64,000 nt of DNA, from positions 930,001 to 994,000 of the forward strand of contig NZ_CP072350.1 of assembly GCF_018127965.1 (NCBI RefSeq), read 5' to 3'. Position 1 is the first letter of the stretch. Each line of letters opens with the position of its first letter. The stretch is from Prevotella melaninogenica. GTDB taxonomy: Bacteria; Bacteroidota; Bacteroidia; Bacteroidales; Bacteroidaceae. Made by a program: the position numbers and the translations under genes. The notes beneath the pieces are model-generated. The model saw only the letters and a program-made list of their open reading frames with translations, ran no database searches and had not been told where the DNA came from. Shown piece by piece: positions 36,937-46,800 of this stretch.

Positions 36937-37156
36937 GGTTAAAGGTTAAAAAACAATAAATCTAACTATGCGATGTTTTTTATCTATAATATCACTTTGA
37001 TGTAAAGAAGAGCGTAAAAGATAAAAATCGGAAACGCTTTGTATGAAAAGATGTTAAGGTGATGTTTGTAAATATATTCTACATGTATATATTGGAATGT
37101 AATAAAGTATTTGCGAAATTTAATAACTAATAGATATTAAAAAACTTGCCATAAAC

Positions 37157-37187
37157 TTGACATTCTTAATTAAATATGTTATATTTG
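37157..37187 (+). promoter_or_regulatory. Promoter of the AraC-type regulator/DPP III unit
   Basis: TTG (37157-37159), 20 bp, then TATATTTG (37180-37187): an exact match to the Bacteroidetes layout, 40 bp before the ATG. Confidence 0.75.
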
Positions 37188-37227
37188 CAGTGTAATAACA
37201 GAATAGGTAACTAAAAATACACGGATT

Positions 37228-37686
37228 ATGGCTAAGTACAATTTAATAGAAAAAAAAGAGAAGGTAGCCGCCTACCGTAGTTTGGTCAGTCCGCAATTAA
37301 TGGATGAGTTAAAGGAGAAGATTCTTAATATCATTCTTATTCAGCAGCGTTACAAAGACAAGAATTATTCTGCCAAGCAACTTGCTGAGGACTTAGGAAC
37401 TAATACGCGCTACATCTCGGCTGTAGTTAATGTGCGATTCCACATGAACTACACGTCATTTGTTAACAAATTCCGAATAGAGGAAGCAATGGCTCTTTTG
37501 GTTGATAAGCGTTATCAAGAACTGAATATGGAAGATATCAGTGATATGGTAGGCTTCTCTAATAGGCAGTCTTTCTATGCTTCTTTCTACAAATTAAATG
37601 GTGTTACACCTCGTGACTACAGAATGCGCCATTTGGCACAACCCTCTTCAGAAGAAGTGCGTTTGAAAAAACCACTTAAGAAATGA
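37228..37686 (+). CDS. Short AraC-type HTH regulator
   Basis: The protein has 152 residues. The second half is an AraC DNA-binding domain with two helix-turn-helix units: YSAKQLAEDLGTNTRYISAVVN and LNMEDISDMVGFSNRQSFYASFYKLNGVTPRDYR. The N-terminal 35 residues are too short for a sugar or ligand sensor, so regulation may be by partner protein or level. It lies 11 bp before the DPP III gene (operon) and is divergent from hcp. Confidence 0.88.
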   Translation: MAKYNLIEKKEKVAAYRSLVSPQLMDELKEKILNIILIQQRYKDKNYSAKQLAEDLGTNTRYISAVVNVRFHMNYTSFVNKFRIEEAMALLVDKRYQELNMEDISDMVGFSNRQSFYASFYKLNGVTPRDYRMRHLAQPSSEEVRLKKPLKK

Positions 37687-37697
37687 TTTAAAACAAA

Positions 37698-39689
37698 ATG
37701 ATAGAATCGATAGGAGAAGAAGCTTTTAACTTTCAGGATGAACGGTTTGCCGATATACAAATGTTACGATATCGGCTTCCGGATTTCGAATCACTGACAA
37801 TTCGGCAAAAACAGTTAATTTATTGCTTGTCAGAAGCAACACTATTTGGACGTGATATAACGTTTGACCAATTTGGCAAATACAACCTTCGTATTAGGAA
37901 AACTTTAGAGGCTGTCTATTTGAACTTCAATGTTGATAGGTTAGAACATAATTTTCGTGCTTTAGAAGAATATCTGAAGCACGTTTGGTTTGCCAGTGGT
38001 ATTTATCATCATTATGCTTGCGACAAATTCTCACCTTTATTTACGGAAGACTTTTTTCGCAATGAAGTCTTAGCAATTGATTCTAAGTTGCTTCCACTTA
38101 ATGACGGAGAGAGTGTTACTTCTTTACTTAACGAATTGTGTCCAGTAATCTTTGATCCAACGATTCTTCCCAAGCGGGTTGATAAGGCAGATGGTAAAGA
38201 TATTGTACGCTCTTCTGCTTGCAATTATTATGACGGAGTTTCGCAGCATGAAGTTGAAGAATTCTATGCTAAGTTAAAGAAAGATGGTCCAACAAATGAA
38301 GCTCCATCCTATGGATTAAATTCTACTCTTGTAAAAGAAGGCGATTCTATCCGTGAGGATGTATGGAAGATTGATGGCAAATATGGTGCAGCAATCGAAA
38401 AGATTGTATATTGGTTGAATCGTGCAAAAGACTTTGTTGAAAACGACCAACAGCTTCATGTTATAAATCTGTTGATTCGCTATTATGAAACAGGTGACCT
38501 TCATGATTTTGATATCTACTCTATTGAGTGGTTACGTGAGCAAGAAGGTAGAATAGACTTTATTAATGGTTTTATAGAAGTTTATGGTGACCCAATGGGA
38601 TTGAAAGGTTCTTGGGAAGGCATAGTCGAATATAAAGACCTTGAAGCAACTCATCGTACGCAGGCTATATCAGCCAACGCACAATGGTTTGAAGACCATT
38701 CGCCTGTTGATCCTCAGTTTCGTAAGGCTATTGTGAAAGGTGTCACAGCCAATGTTATATGTGCAGCAATGTTAGGAGGAGACGAATATCCTGCTTCTGC
38801 TATTGGAATTAATTTACCAAATGCAGACTGGATTCGTGCAGAACATGGCTCAAAGAGTGTCACGATTTCAAATCTTACTCATGCATACGATATGGCTGCT
38901 AAGGGTAACGGATTCCGTGAGGAGTTTGTTATTGATGCTGACACTTGTAAGTTGTTGGATTTATATGCGGATAAAACAGATAATCTTCATACTGATCTTC
39001 ATGAGTGTTTAGGTCATGGTAGTGGACGATTATTACCTGGTACTGACCCTGATGCGCTGAAGAATTATGGTAATACAATTGAAGAAGCACGTGCTGACCT
39101 CTTTGGATTATATTATATAGCTGATCAGAAACTTTTAGAACTTGGACTCTTAGACAGTAAAGAGGCATACAAGGCACAGTATTACAGCTATATGATGAAT
39201 GGGTTGCTCACACAGCAAGTTCGCATAAAACCAGGAAAGCAGATAGAAGAGTCGCATATGCAGAATCGTGCACTCATTGCACAATGGGCAATGGAGTTAG
39301 GCAAAGAGAATAATGTTGTAGAACTTATTACTTGTGAGGATAAGATCACAAGTGAATCTAAAACATATGTTCGCATTAACGATTATGATGCTTTACGCAA
39401 CATTTTTGCTTATCAACTCGCTGAAATACAGCGTATAAAGAGTGAAGGTGACTTTGAGGCTGCACGAATGTTAGTAGAGAAGTATGCTATTAATCTCGAC
39501 CCAGTACTTCATGCAGAAGTTCTTCGTAGGTATGAGGATTTGAATATTGCACCTTATAAAGGATTTATCAATCCTATTCTTAAACCAGTTTATAATGAAC
39601 TTGGTGAGACGATAGATGTTGTCGTTGATTATTCTGAGTCTTACACAGAACAAATGTTACGTTACTCTCGAGACTATCAAACTCTTTAA
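37698..39689 (+). CDS. Dipeptidyl-peptidase III (M49)
   Basis: This zinc exopeptidase removes dipeptides from the N-terminus of oligopeptides. The protein has 663 residues without a signal peptide. The zinc motif HECLGH is at 435-440 and the second motif EEARAD at 462-467. The Cys in HECLGH, instead of the Leu of human DPP III, matches the Bacteroides thetaiotaomicron form. It is co-transcribed with the AraC-type gene, and a terminator lies 80 bp after the stop. Confidence 0.95.
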   Translation: MIESIGEEAFNFQDERFADIQMLRYRLPDFESLTIRQKQLIYCLSEATLFGRDITFDQFGKYNLRIRKTLEAVYLNFNVDRLEHNFRALEEYLKHVWFASGIYHHYACDKFSPLFTEDFFRNEVLAIDSKLLPLNDGESVTSLLNELCPVIFDPTILPKRVDKADGKDIVRSSACNYYDGVSQHEVEEFYAKLKKDGPTNEAPSYGLNSTLVKEGDSIREDVWKIDGKYGAAIEKIVYWLNRAKDFVENDQQLHVINLLIRYYETGDLHDFDIYSIEWLREQEGRIDFINGFIEVYGDPMGLKGSWEGIVEYKDLEATHRTQAISANAQWFEDHSPVDPQFRKAIVKGVTANVICAAMLGGDEYPASAIGINLPNADWIRAEHGSKSVTISNLTHAYDMAAKGNGFREEFVIDADTCKLLDLYADKTDNLHTDLHECLGHGSGRLLPGTDPDALKNYGNTIEEARADLFGLYYIADQKLLELGLLDSKEAYKAQYYSYMMNGLLTQQVRIKPGKQIEESHMQNRALIAQWAMELGKENNVVELITCEDKITSESKTYVRINDYDALRNIFAYQLAEIQRIKSEGDFEAARMLVEKYAINLDPVLHAEVLRRYEDLNIAPYKGFINPILKPVYNELGETIDVVVDYSESYTEQMLRYSRDYQTL

Positions 39690-39771
39690 TGGGATAGAGT
39701 GTATTTATATACTATTATTTGAATGCGATAAATAAAGCTATTCCTGAATAGAGATAAAATAGTAAGAAAAT

Positions 39772-39804
39772 AAAAGCAGGATACTCCTTGGTATCCTGCT
39801 TTTA
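39772..39804 (+). terminator. Intrinsic terminator after DPP III
   Basis: AAAAGCAGGATAC and GTATCCTGCTTTT form a 13-bp stem with a 6-base loop. Confidence 0.9.
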
Positions 39805-39911
39805 TTATTTACATATACTGTTCTGTAAATGTTGTCCACATGAAATTAGTGTTCTACTATATATCATAATGAACCTCTTATTTTACTTTTAGTTGATGTA
39901 TTTATGTTCGG

Positions 39912-39966
39912 CACAATACGTGTTGAGGGTCAGCACGTATTGTGTTATTGGTAAACACCAATGGTG
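39912..39966. repeat. Palindromic repeat with CACCAATGGTG core (ATTGGTG family, copy 2)
   Basis: CACAATACGTG (39912-39922) and CACGTATTGTG (39934-39944) are perfect 11-bp inverted arms. CACCAATGGTGCGAAG follows at 39956; its reverse complement shares CTTCGCAC and CACCATTGGTG with the repeat at 2388-2440. Confidence 0.55.
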
Positions 39967-40163
39967 CGAAGTACTAAATACAATTCAATTTGCTAACAAA
40001 GTTGAATCAACTTTACGTTAGGAAAAAGCTACACTACTATAAGCAAGCAAAGTTTACTTGATGAGTTGATTTACCCTTTCATTGATAATGCAATATTATC
40101 CATTTAAAAGAAACTCCTCATGAAAGCGTATGCTATTTAACTTTTACTGAACAGTACTATTAC

Positions 40164-42455
40164 TTATAATGCGTTCTTTTTCACTTTCTCCACATAAGCA
40201 TCAATAGCCGCAATGGCTGTGATGTTCACGATGTCACGTACAGAGCACTCGAAATCAGTGAAGTGAATTGGCTTATTAAGACCCATCTGAATAGGACCAA
40301 TAACCTCTGCTTCTGGACTCAATGCCTGCAAAAGTTTATAACCACTATTGGCAGAAGACAAGTCAGGGAAGATAAGCGTGTTAACATCTAATCCTTTCAA
40401 GCGAGTGAATGGGAACTTCTCATCACGTAGTTCTTTGTTTAATGCAAAGTTAACCTGCATTTCACCGTCAATCGCCATATCAGGATACTCCTTTTGCAAC
40501 TTTTCAACAGCAGTATGTACCTTTAATGGAGAACCTTCCTTATCAGAACCAAAGTTAGAGTAGGAGAGCATTGCGATAGCAGCTTTATCATTGAAGAAAC
40601 TAACAGAGTTAGCAGCTAACTTTGCAATGTCAGCCAACACTTCAGCGTCAGGATGACGATTAATAAGTGTATCTGCTATGTAGAATACACCCTTCTTCGT
40701 ATTTAAAATATGCATAGTACCAAAGTGTTTGTACTCTGGACGAATACCAATAATATCCTTTGCTACCTTAATCGTATTACTATATTTGGTATATAGACCA
40801 GTGATAAACGCATCAGCATCACCATTCTCAACCATTGACATACCGAAATAGTTACGCTCATACATCTTATCATATGCTTCCTCAAAGGTATAACCCTCAC
40901 GTGCACGCTTCTCTGCTAAGTGCTTTGCATAAGTAGCACGACGTCCCTGCTCCTTATCCGCACGCATGTCAACAATCTCAATATCTGAAATATCAAGTTT
41001 CAAACGGTTGGCAACACGATTTAGACGGTCAGGGTTTCCTAATAAGATAGGAACACAAATTCCCTCTTGTTTAGCTTGTACAGCAGCTTTCATCATAGTC
41101 TGGTGACCACCTTCTGCAAATACAATACGTTGTGGGTGCTGTGCAGCAGTGGCATGGAGCGTATGTGTCAACTTTGTTTCCTGACCTAACATCTGAAGCA
41201 GGTGCTGCTTGTAAGCCTTGAAATCCTTGATAGGAGTGCGTGCTACACCACTGTCCATAGCAGCCTTAGCAACAGCTGCACTAACTTCCGTAATCAGTCG
41301 TGGGTCAACTGGTTTTGGGATAAAGTATTTAGGACCGAATGTAAGATCATTTACATGATAAACCTGATTAACAACGTCTGGTACTGTCTGTTTTGCTAAA
41401 TCAGCAATCGCATGGACAGCAGCCATCTTCATTTCCTCATTGATAGCCTTGGCATGAACATCCAATGCACCACGGAAAATGTATGGGAAACCAATCACAT
41501 TATTAATTTGGTTAGGATAGTCTGAACGGCCAGTTGACATGATTACGTCTGGACGTGCTGCAATAGCATCATCGTATGATATCTCAGGAACAGGATTAGC
41601 CAATGCAAAGACGATAGGATTCTCATTCATTGAACGAATCATATCCTGTGTCAGAATATTACCCTTTGATAATCCAACAAATACGTCAGCCCCCTTAATA
41701 GCTTCCTCCAAAGTGTGAACATCTCGACGGTCAGTAGCGAAGAGAGCCTTCTGTGGTGTAAGGTTCTTTAAATCAGAAGTAATAACCCCCTTTGAATCGA
41801 GCATTACTATATTCTCTTTCTTTAGACCTAAAGCCATATACAGCTTAGTACATGAAATAGCTGCGGCACCTGCACCATTAACAACTAACTTTACATCAGC
41901 AATGTTCTTGCCAGCTACCTCCAGTGCATTCTTCAAACCAGCAGCAGAGATGATAGCAGTTCCGTGCTGGTCATCATGCATGACAGGAATGTCAAGTGTC
42001 TTCTTTAGACGCTCCTCAATAGCAAAGCATTCAGGCGCCTTAATATCCTCAAGATTGATACCACCAAAGGATGGAGCAATCTTTTCTACAGCTTCACAAA
42101 ACTTATCTGGGTCCTGTTCGTCTACTTCTATGTCGAAAACATCAATACCACCATATATCTTAAACAGCAAGCCCTTACCTTCCATAACAGGCTTACCACT
42201 CATAGCACCGATGTTACCCAATCCTAAAACAGCTGTACCATTACTGATAACAGCAACCAAATTTCCTTTGTCGGTGTATTTATATACGTCGTCTGGATTT
42301 TGCTGAATCTCTAAGCATGGGTATGCCACGCCAGGCGAATATGCCAGACTAAGGTCAGTCTGTGTACTATAAGGTTTTGTAGGCGTTACTTCAATTTTGC
42401 CAGGACGGCCGTTGTTATGATATTCCAAAGCGGCTTCTTTTGTTACCTTGACCAT
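40164..42455 (-). CDS. maeB: NADP-type malic enzyme with C-terminal phosphotransacetylase-like domain
   Basis: This enzyme decarboxylates malate to pyruvate. The 763-residue protein has an N-terminal malic domain (YSPGVAYPCLEI, GTAVLGLGNIGA), an NAD(P) domain (VVNGAGAAAISC) and a C-terminal phosphate acetyltransferase-like domain from about residue 430 (IVFAEGGHQTMMKAA). That domain is regulatory in MaeB and lacks a known separate role here. It is monocistronic, with a TAACTTTG -7 element at 42502-42509, and divergent from a TetR gene. Confidence 0.95.
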   Translation of the reverse strand: MVKVTKEAALEYHNNGRPGKIEVTPTKPYSTQTDLSLAYSPGVAYPCLEIQQNPDDVYKYTDKGNLVAVISNGTAVLGLGNIGAMSGKPVMEGKGLLFKIYGGIDVFDIEVDEQDPDKFCEAVEKIAPSFGGINLEDIKAPECFAIEERLKKTLDIPVMHDDQHGTAIISAAGLKNALEVAGKNIADVKLVVNGAGAAAISCTKLYMALGLKKENIVMLDSKGVITSDLKNLTPQKALFATDRRDVHTLEEAIKGADVFVGLSKGNILTQDMIRSMNENPIVFALANPVPEISYDDAIAARPDVIMSTGRSDYPNQINNVIGFPYIFRGALDVHAKAINEEMKMAAVHAIADLAKQTVPDVVNQVYHVNDLTFGPKYFIPKPVDPRLITEVSAAVAKAAMDSGVARTPIKDFKAYKQHLLQMLGQETKLTHTLHATAAQHPQRIVFAEGGHQTMMKAAVQAKQEGICVPILLGNPDRLNRVANRLKLDISDIEIVDMRADKEQGRRATYAKHLAEKRAREGYTFEEAYDKMYERNYFGMSMVENGDADAFITGLYTKYSNTIKVAKDIIGIRPEYKHFGTMHILNTKKGVFYIADTLINRHPDAEVLADIAKLAANSVSFFNDKAAIAMLSYSNFGSDKEGSPLKVHTAVEKLQKEYPDMAIDGEMQVNFALNKELRDEKFPFTRLKGLDVNTLIFPDLSSANSGYKLLQALSPEAEVIGPIQMGLNKPIHFTDFECSVRDIVNITAIAAIDAYVEKVKKNAL

Positions 42456-42501
42456 AGTTAATCTTTTACTTTTAATATTACAAAAATGTATATTTGACTT
42501 A

Positions 42502-42509
42502 CAAAGTTA
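42502..42509 (-). promoter_or_regulatory. -7 promoter element for maeB
   Basis: The reverse strand reads TAACTTTG, about 47 bp upstream of the ATG. Confidence 0.6.
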
Positions 42510-42552
42510 GTAAAATCCACTCTAAAACAGATGCCATTATGAAAGTTTTTTG

Positions 42553-42560
42553 TAATTTTG
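42553..42560 (+). promoter_or_regulatory. -7 promoter element for the TetR gene
   Basis: TAATTTTG lies 18 bp before the ATG at 42579; the leader is very short. Confidence 0.55.
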
Positions 42561-42578
42561 TCGCAAAAATAAAGTTTA

Positions 42579-43172
42579 ATGTATAATACAGCTACAGAAA
42601 CCACTTATCGGCAAGAACTTAAAGAGAAGATTCTCATTACTGCCATAAACCTTTTCCATAAGCATGGAATAAGGAGTGTCAAGATGGATGATATTGCCAA
42701 TGAACTTAAGATTTCAAAACGTACACTCTATGAAATATACAGCAATAAGGAAGAACTGCTATTAGAAGTGGTACGACATGATAAGCAAAGAGAGAAACGT
42801 CGGATGGACGAGATAGGCAGAACTGGATCGAATGTAATTAATATAATTAATATAATTATAGAAGTATGCCGTTTCCGTTTAAAAGAGTTTAGTCAGATTA
42901 ACCCTCTCTTCTTTGAAGAAATACATAAATATCCAGAGTTATTGGCTTATGTCCGTAGGTTGCATGATGAAAGAGAAACCGATGCTCATGCTTTTATTCA
43001 GCGTGGTATAGATGAAGGTTTGTTCCTTCCTAATTTAAATTATAATATTGTACGTACAATGACAGTTGCTTTGCAGAATACTATTATGAATCAATATCTT
43101 TATAAGAAATATGATATAAGGAACTGGCACATGTTAGTATATTATTCTTTATACGCGCTTATTGCACAATGA
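42579..43172 (+). CDS. TetR/AcrR family transcriptional regulator
   Basis: The protein has 197 residues. The N-terminal HTH (about 16-62) reads ILITAINLFHKHGIRSVKMDDIANELKISK..TLYEIYSNKEEL-like, as in TetR proteins; the C-terminal ligand domain is not assigned. It lies 121 bp upstream of the SGNH/MBOAT pair on the same strand and might control it, although it could equally act on itself or on divergent maeB. Confidence 0.9.
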   Translation: MYNTATETTYRQELKEKILITAINLFHKHGIRSVKMDDIANELKISKRTLYEIYSNKEELLLEVVRHDKQREKRRMDEIGRTGSNVINIINIIIEVCRFRLKEFSQINPLFFEEIHKYPELLAYVRRLHDERETDAHAFIQRGIDEGLFLPNLNYNIVRTMTVALQNTIMNQYLYKKYDIRNWHMLVYYSLYALIAQ

Positions 43173-43293
43173 AAGGTGTTAAGATGTTGGATGAAGAACT
43201 AAATTCTCTTCCTTTGTCATAAAGTGAATAATCAACATACTATGTTTTTCTGCATTTCAAAAGTGATGCATTTAGGTAAAAGATAATTAGTAA

Positions 43294-44696
43294 ATGAAAG
43301 ATAATACATATAAGACATTGCTGCTAACATTATTAGTAGCATTGTTTCTTTTTCTGCTTCATTTTCTTCCTACCTTCAAGATAGGAGATGCGAAGCTTCG
43401 AGAGATAGACATTCTGAGTGATCTTGCACAAAAGAAGAAAGTACTTGAAGACGTCATTCCTTCCCCAAAGAAACCTTCAGCTATTGTTGCTTACGATAAA
43501 GATGGAAAGGTTATAGATTTTAAGGAAGAATGGCCTAAGGGTACAGAGCGTATTGTTGATTATTCTGCAGGTAAACCTGGTGGACTTGATCATTTCTATA
43601 GTCAACTTAACTTGTTGGCTCAGAAGCAGGCAGTTGGTCGTCCTGTTCGTATTGCCTATTTTGGTGATTCATATATAGAAGGAGACATCTTATTAGCTGA
43701 TTTACGTGAAGACCTTCAGAAGCAGTATGGTGGTTATGGCGTAGGTTGGATAGACGCTGGTAATGATCTTGACCAATACAAGCATACAGTGGATAATAAA
43801 TTCACGGGACTTACCGAACATATGGTTAAGAAACCTGCAAGTTATGATGTTAATCAAGCTGGTATTGCGGAGCGTTACTATACAATGAATGGACAAGCTA
43901 CTATGTCTTATGCTCCTTTCTCATTGTCTCATGACTACAGTCGAACTGAGAAATGGGCAAGCACATGGCTTTACCTTCGTTCAAGGGGGGGGCAAACGTA
44001 ACCTTTGAGATTGATGGTGGTAAGACAAGTACGCAGCGTGTCAATCCGTCGGCAGCAGTACAAGCAGTAAAGATGGATGGTGTTACTTCTCATGCAACAA
44101 TAAAGGTGAATGGTTCTAATACAGTTCTCTTTGGTACATCACAAGAGGGACGCGAAGGAATTGTTGTTGACAACTTCAGTATGCGTGGCTCTTCTGGAAC
44201 ATCATTGGCAAAACTTCCAGAACAGATGTTGAAGGAATTTGCCCTTGTTCGTCCGTATGATCTTATTGTATTTCAGTTTGGTGTCAATGCTGTAGATGCA
44301 GAGACAACTCCTGAACGATTGAAGAAGTATATGGCTGACATGAAGCTTGTTGTAGACCTCTTCCATAAGTGTTTCCCAGAAACGAGTATTCTTATTGTTA
44401 GTAGTCCTGACCGTGGCTCAAAGACTTCACCTGATGGTACAATGAAAGGTGTTGAAATGTTGGTGGGCTATCAAGAACAACTTGCTGCCGATTGCCATGT
44501 CGGCTTCTATAATCTTTTCCGTGCTATGGGTGGTCCAGGTACGATGATGCGCATCGTAGACGAACAGAGTATGGGTACAAAGGATTATGTACACATTAAT
44601 TATAAAGGTGGTAAATATGTCAGTCAGCGTATTTTCAAGTCTATCGTAGCAGGACAGAAGAATTATACAAGACGTGAGAAATTAGCTGAAGAGTAA
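43294..44696 (+). pseudogene. SGNH/GDSL hydrolase-like protein, frameshifted at a G8 tract
   Basis: Two overlapping frames (43294-44001 and 43953-44696) together encode one protein of about 468 residues. The first part has a transmembrane segment (about 9-26) and the SGNH block I YFGDSYIEGD. The second has FQFGVNAVD (block III-like) and KDYVHINYKGG (catalytic Asp/His). The frames meet at eight G residues (43985-43992); nine or six would give one frame. It forms a pair with the following MBOAT gene, as in alginate- or peptidoglycan-type O-acetylation systems, where the periplasmic SGNH protein passes the acetyl group to the glycan. It could be phase-variable, mutated or miscalled. Confidence 0.85.
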
Positions 44697-44723
44697 GTAT
44701 TGATTAGTACAACATACAAACAG

Positions 44724-46271
44724 ATGGATTTAAGTAATTTGTTCAGCCAGTTCATGGCTATATTAAAAATCTTCCTACAGAATATAGAGTCATATGTCTC
44801 AGGCCTTGATATTACAAAGGTAGCTGATATCCTGCTCTATAATCCACGCGAACCGCTCCTTTTCTCATCAGGTGCATTCCTTTTCATCTTCCTTGTCTTT
44901 ATGTTAGGTTATTACTGTCTGCGAAACAAGGTTGATACAAGACTTCTCTTTGTGACGCTCTTCTCTTATTATTTCTTTTATAAGAGTAGTAGCTTCTATT
45001 TCCTATTGTTACTTATCGTAACAGTCAGCGACTTCTATATTGCAAGACGTGTTGCTAAGGGAAAGCATCCTAAGTTGTGGTTGGCTTTGACACTGTTGAT
45101 AGACCTTGGATTGTTGGCTTACTTTAAGTATACCAACTTCTTTGCAGGAATGGTAACGCAGATGATAGGTGGAAACTTCCAACCTTGGGATATCTTCTTA
45201 CCAGTAGGAATTAGCTTCTACACTTTTAAGACAATTTCATACGTTGTAGACGTATACAGAAAGAAGACTGAACCAATGGAGTCACTTCTTGACTATGCGT
45301 TCTACGTCAGCTTCTTCCCAACACTTCTCGCTGGTCCGATAACGCGTGCAACAGACTTTGGTCCACAGATTCGCAAACCATTACATATCAGCCGTGAGAT
45401 GTTTGCTCAGGGAGTATTCTTTATTATCATAGGTCTCTTTAAGAAAGCAGTCATCTCTGATTATATCTCACAGAACTTTGTAGATCGTATCTTTGATAAC
45501 CCAACACTCTTCTCTGGTGGTGAGGTTCTTCTTGGTCTTTATGGCTATTGTATTCAGATTTACTGCGACTTCTCTGGCTATTCTGATATGGCTATTGGTA
45601 TTGCGTTGCTACTTGGATTTAAGATTCCAATGAACTTCAATGCACCACTTACAGCCGATTCCATGACTGATTTCTGGCGTCGTTGGCATATTTCGCTTTC
45701 AACTTGGATTCGTGATTATGTCTATATCTCACTTGGTGGAAACAAGAAGGGAACGCTTCGTATGTATTTCAATCAGATGGTAGCTATGACTGCCTGCGGT
45801 CTTTGGCATGGAGCTTCGCTGAACTTCATTGTTTGGGGTGTCTTGCATGGTGCATTGGTTTGTGTACATAAGTTCTGGTCACAGACTGTTTTGAAGCACG
45901 ATCGTCGTTATCATCCATCTGGTCTTCGTCGTTTTATTTCTGTATTTATCACCTTCCACGTTCTCTGTTTCACATGGTTGTTCTTCCGTTGCAAGGACTT
46001 TGATGCAGTGTGGGTTATGGTAAAGCAAATGTTTACGAAGTTCAATCCTTCTGTACTTCCTGACGTCTTCATGGGGTATAAGTATGTATTCTTGCTGATG
46101 ATATTTGCGCTTCTGACACATTGGATTCCAGACTCATGGCAGAACCGTTGTGTTCGTATCTTAGAGAAGGGTGGTGTCTTACTCTCTGCAATCGTAATTA
46201 CGATTGTTATCTTTATTATTATGCAGGTAAAGAGTTCTGATATACAGCCATTTATTTACTTCCAGTTCTAA
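44724..46271 (+). CDS. MBOAT family membrane O-acyltransferase
   Basis: The protein has 515 residues from the ATG at 44724; the frame extends to a TTG at 44700 but the ATG is preferred. It is polytopic, with about 10-11 hydrophobic segments. The family motif DFWRRWHISLSTWIRDYVY and the catalytic His region LWHGASLNFIVWGVLHG are intact. It resembles AlgI/PatA-type proteins that move acetyl groups across the inner membrane. It lies directly after the SGNH gene, so both likely acylate one extracellular or periplasmic polymer. The polymer is unknown. Confidence 0.93.
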   Translation: MDLSNLFSQFMAILKIFLQNIESYVSGLDITKVADILLYNPREPLLFSSGAFLFIFLVFMLGYYCLRNKVDTRLLFVTLFSYYFFYKSSSFYFLLLLIVTVSDFYIARRVAKGKHPKLWLALTLLIDLGLLAYFKYTNFFAGMVTQMIGGNFQPWDIFLPVGISFYTFKTISYVVDVYRKKTEPMESLLDYAFYVSFFPTLLAGPITRATDFGPQIRKPLHISREMFAQGVFFIIIGLFKKAVISDYISQNFVDRIFDNPTLFSGGEVLLGLYGYCIQIYCDFSGYSDMAIGIALLLGFKIPMNFNAPLTADSMTDFWRRWHISLSTWIRDYVYISLGGNKKGTLRMYFNQMVAMTACGLWHGASLNFIVWGVLHGALVCVHKFWSQTVLKHDRRYHPSGLRRFISVFITFHVLCFTWLFFRCKDFDAVWVMVKQMFTKFNPSVLPDVFMGYKYVFLLMIFALLTHWIPDSWQNRCVRILEKGGVLLSAIVITIVIFIIMQVKSSDIQPFIYFQF

Positions 46272-46291
46272 TTGGCTCTTTATATAAAAGG

Positions 46292-46341
46292 CAGCGCATA
46301 GAGTTAAACTAAATATTAGATTAACTGTATGCGCTGTTTTA
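46292..46341 (+). terminator. Intrinsic terminator after the MBOAT gene
   Basis: CAGCGCATA (46292-46300) plus AGTTAA pair with TTAACT plus TATGCGCTG (46328-46336), followed by TTTTATTT. Confidence 0.8.
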
Positions 46342-46449
46342 TTTGCTCCTTATAATCTACGTTGATAGCTTTCTTCATCTTGTAAAAATACTTACACAAG
46401 ATTGACTAGTTTTGCTCCAAATAAGCAAAATATTAGTCATAATATGGAC

Positions 46450-46627
46450 CTTTGCAACTAACAGACTATCAGCAAATTATAAAATAGCTTGGTAAAAGGT
46501 GCTTAGTTTGCCTTCAAAAGGGCGTTAACAGCATCGCAAAAGGGCGTCTTTAGGAAGCCAATTAAGCCTTAATTCGAACGCAATTAAGCCTTGTTTAAAA
46601 ATAAAGATATGATTTTTATTACAAAAC
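46450..46627 (-). repeat. ~180-bp phased-palindrome element, copy F (reverse orientation)
   Basis: Cap from 46450 (TTTGCAACTAAC... ending TTATAAAATAG); units 46494-46515, 46516-46537, 46538-46559, 46560-46581 and 46582-46603, all 22 bp; head GATTTTTATTACAAAAC ending at 46627. The unit AATTAAGCCTTAATT (46560) is a perfect 7-1-7 palindrome. Confidence 0.85.
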
Positions 46628-46800
46628 GAGGATTGTTAACTTTAAAAGATGATGTGAAGAAGTAACTAAAAGTAGACTTGTTGTTTTAGATGAATGTCAT
46701 TAGTGTTATTGTTATAAATAGGTGTAATCGTTGCTAATTTCGCTTTTTTTTATTAAGTTTGCATAATAACTCCTACTTTTTTCTGAAATAAGGAACCATA

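Larger units (their letters stand above)
39690..40163. other. 474-bp spacer between convergent DPP III and maeB
   Basis: The spacer holds the DPP III terminator and the palindromic repeat at 39912-39966. The remainder shows no gene. Confidence 0.6.
46272..46800. other. 529-bp spacer between the MBOAT gene and yihY
   Basis: The spacer contains the MBOAT terminator and repeat element copy F. I see no gene or clear promoter consensus in the rest. Confidence 0.6.

Noticed and set aside
44700..44723. TTG start for the MBOAT gene
   Set aside because: It adds eight polar residues only; ATG at 44724 gives a normal start.
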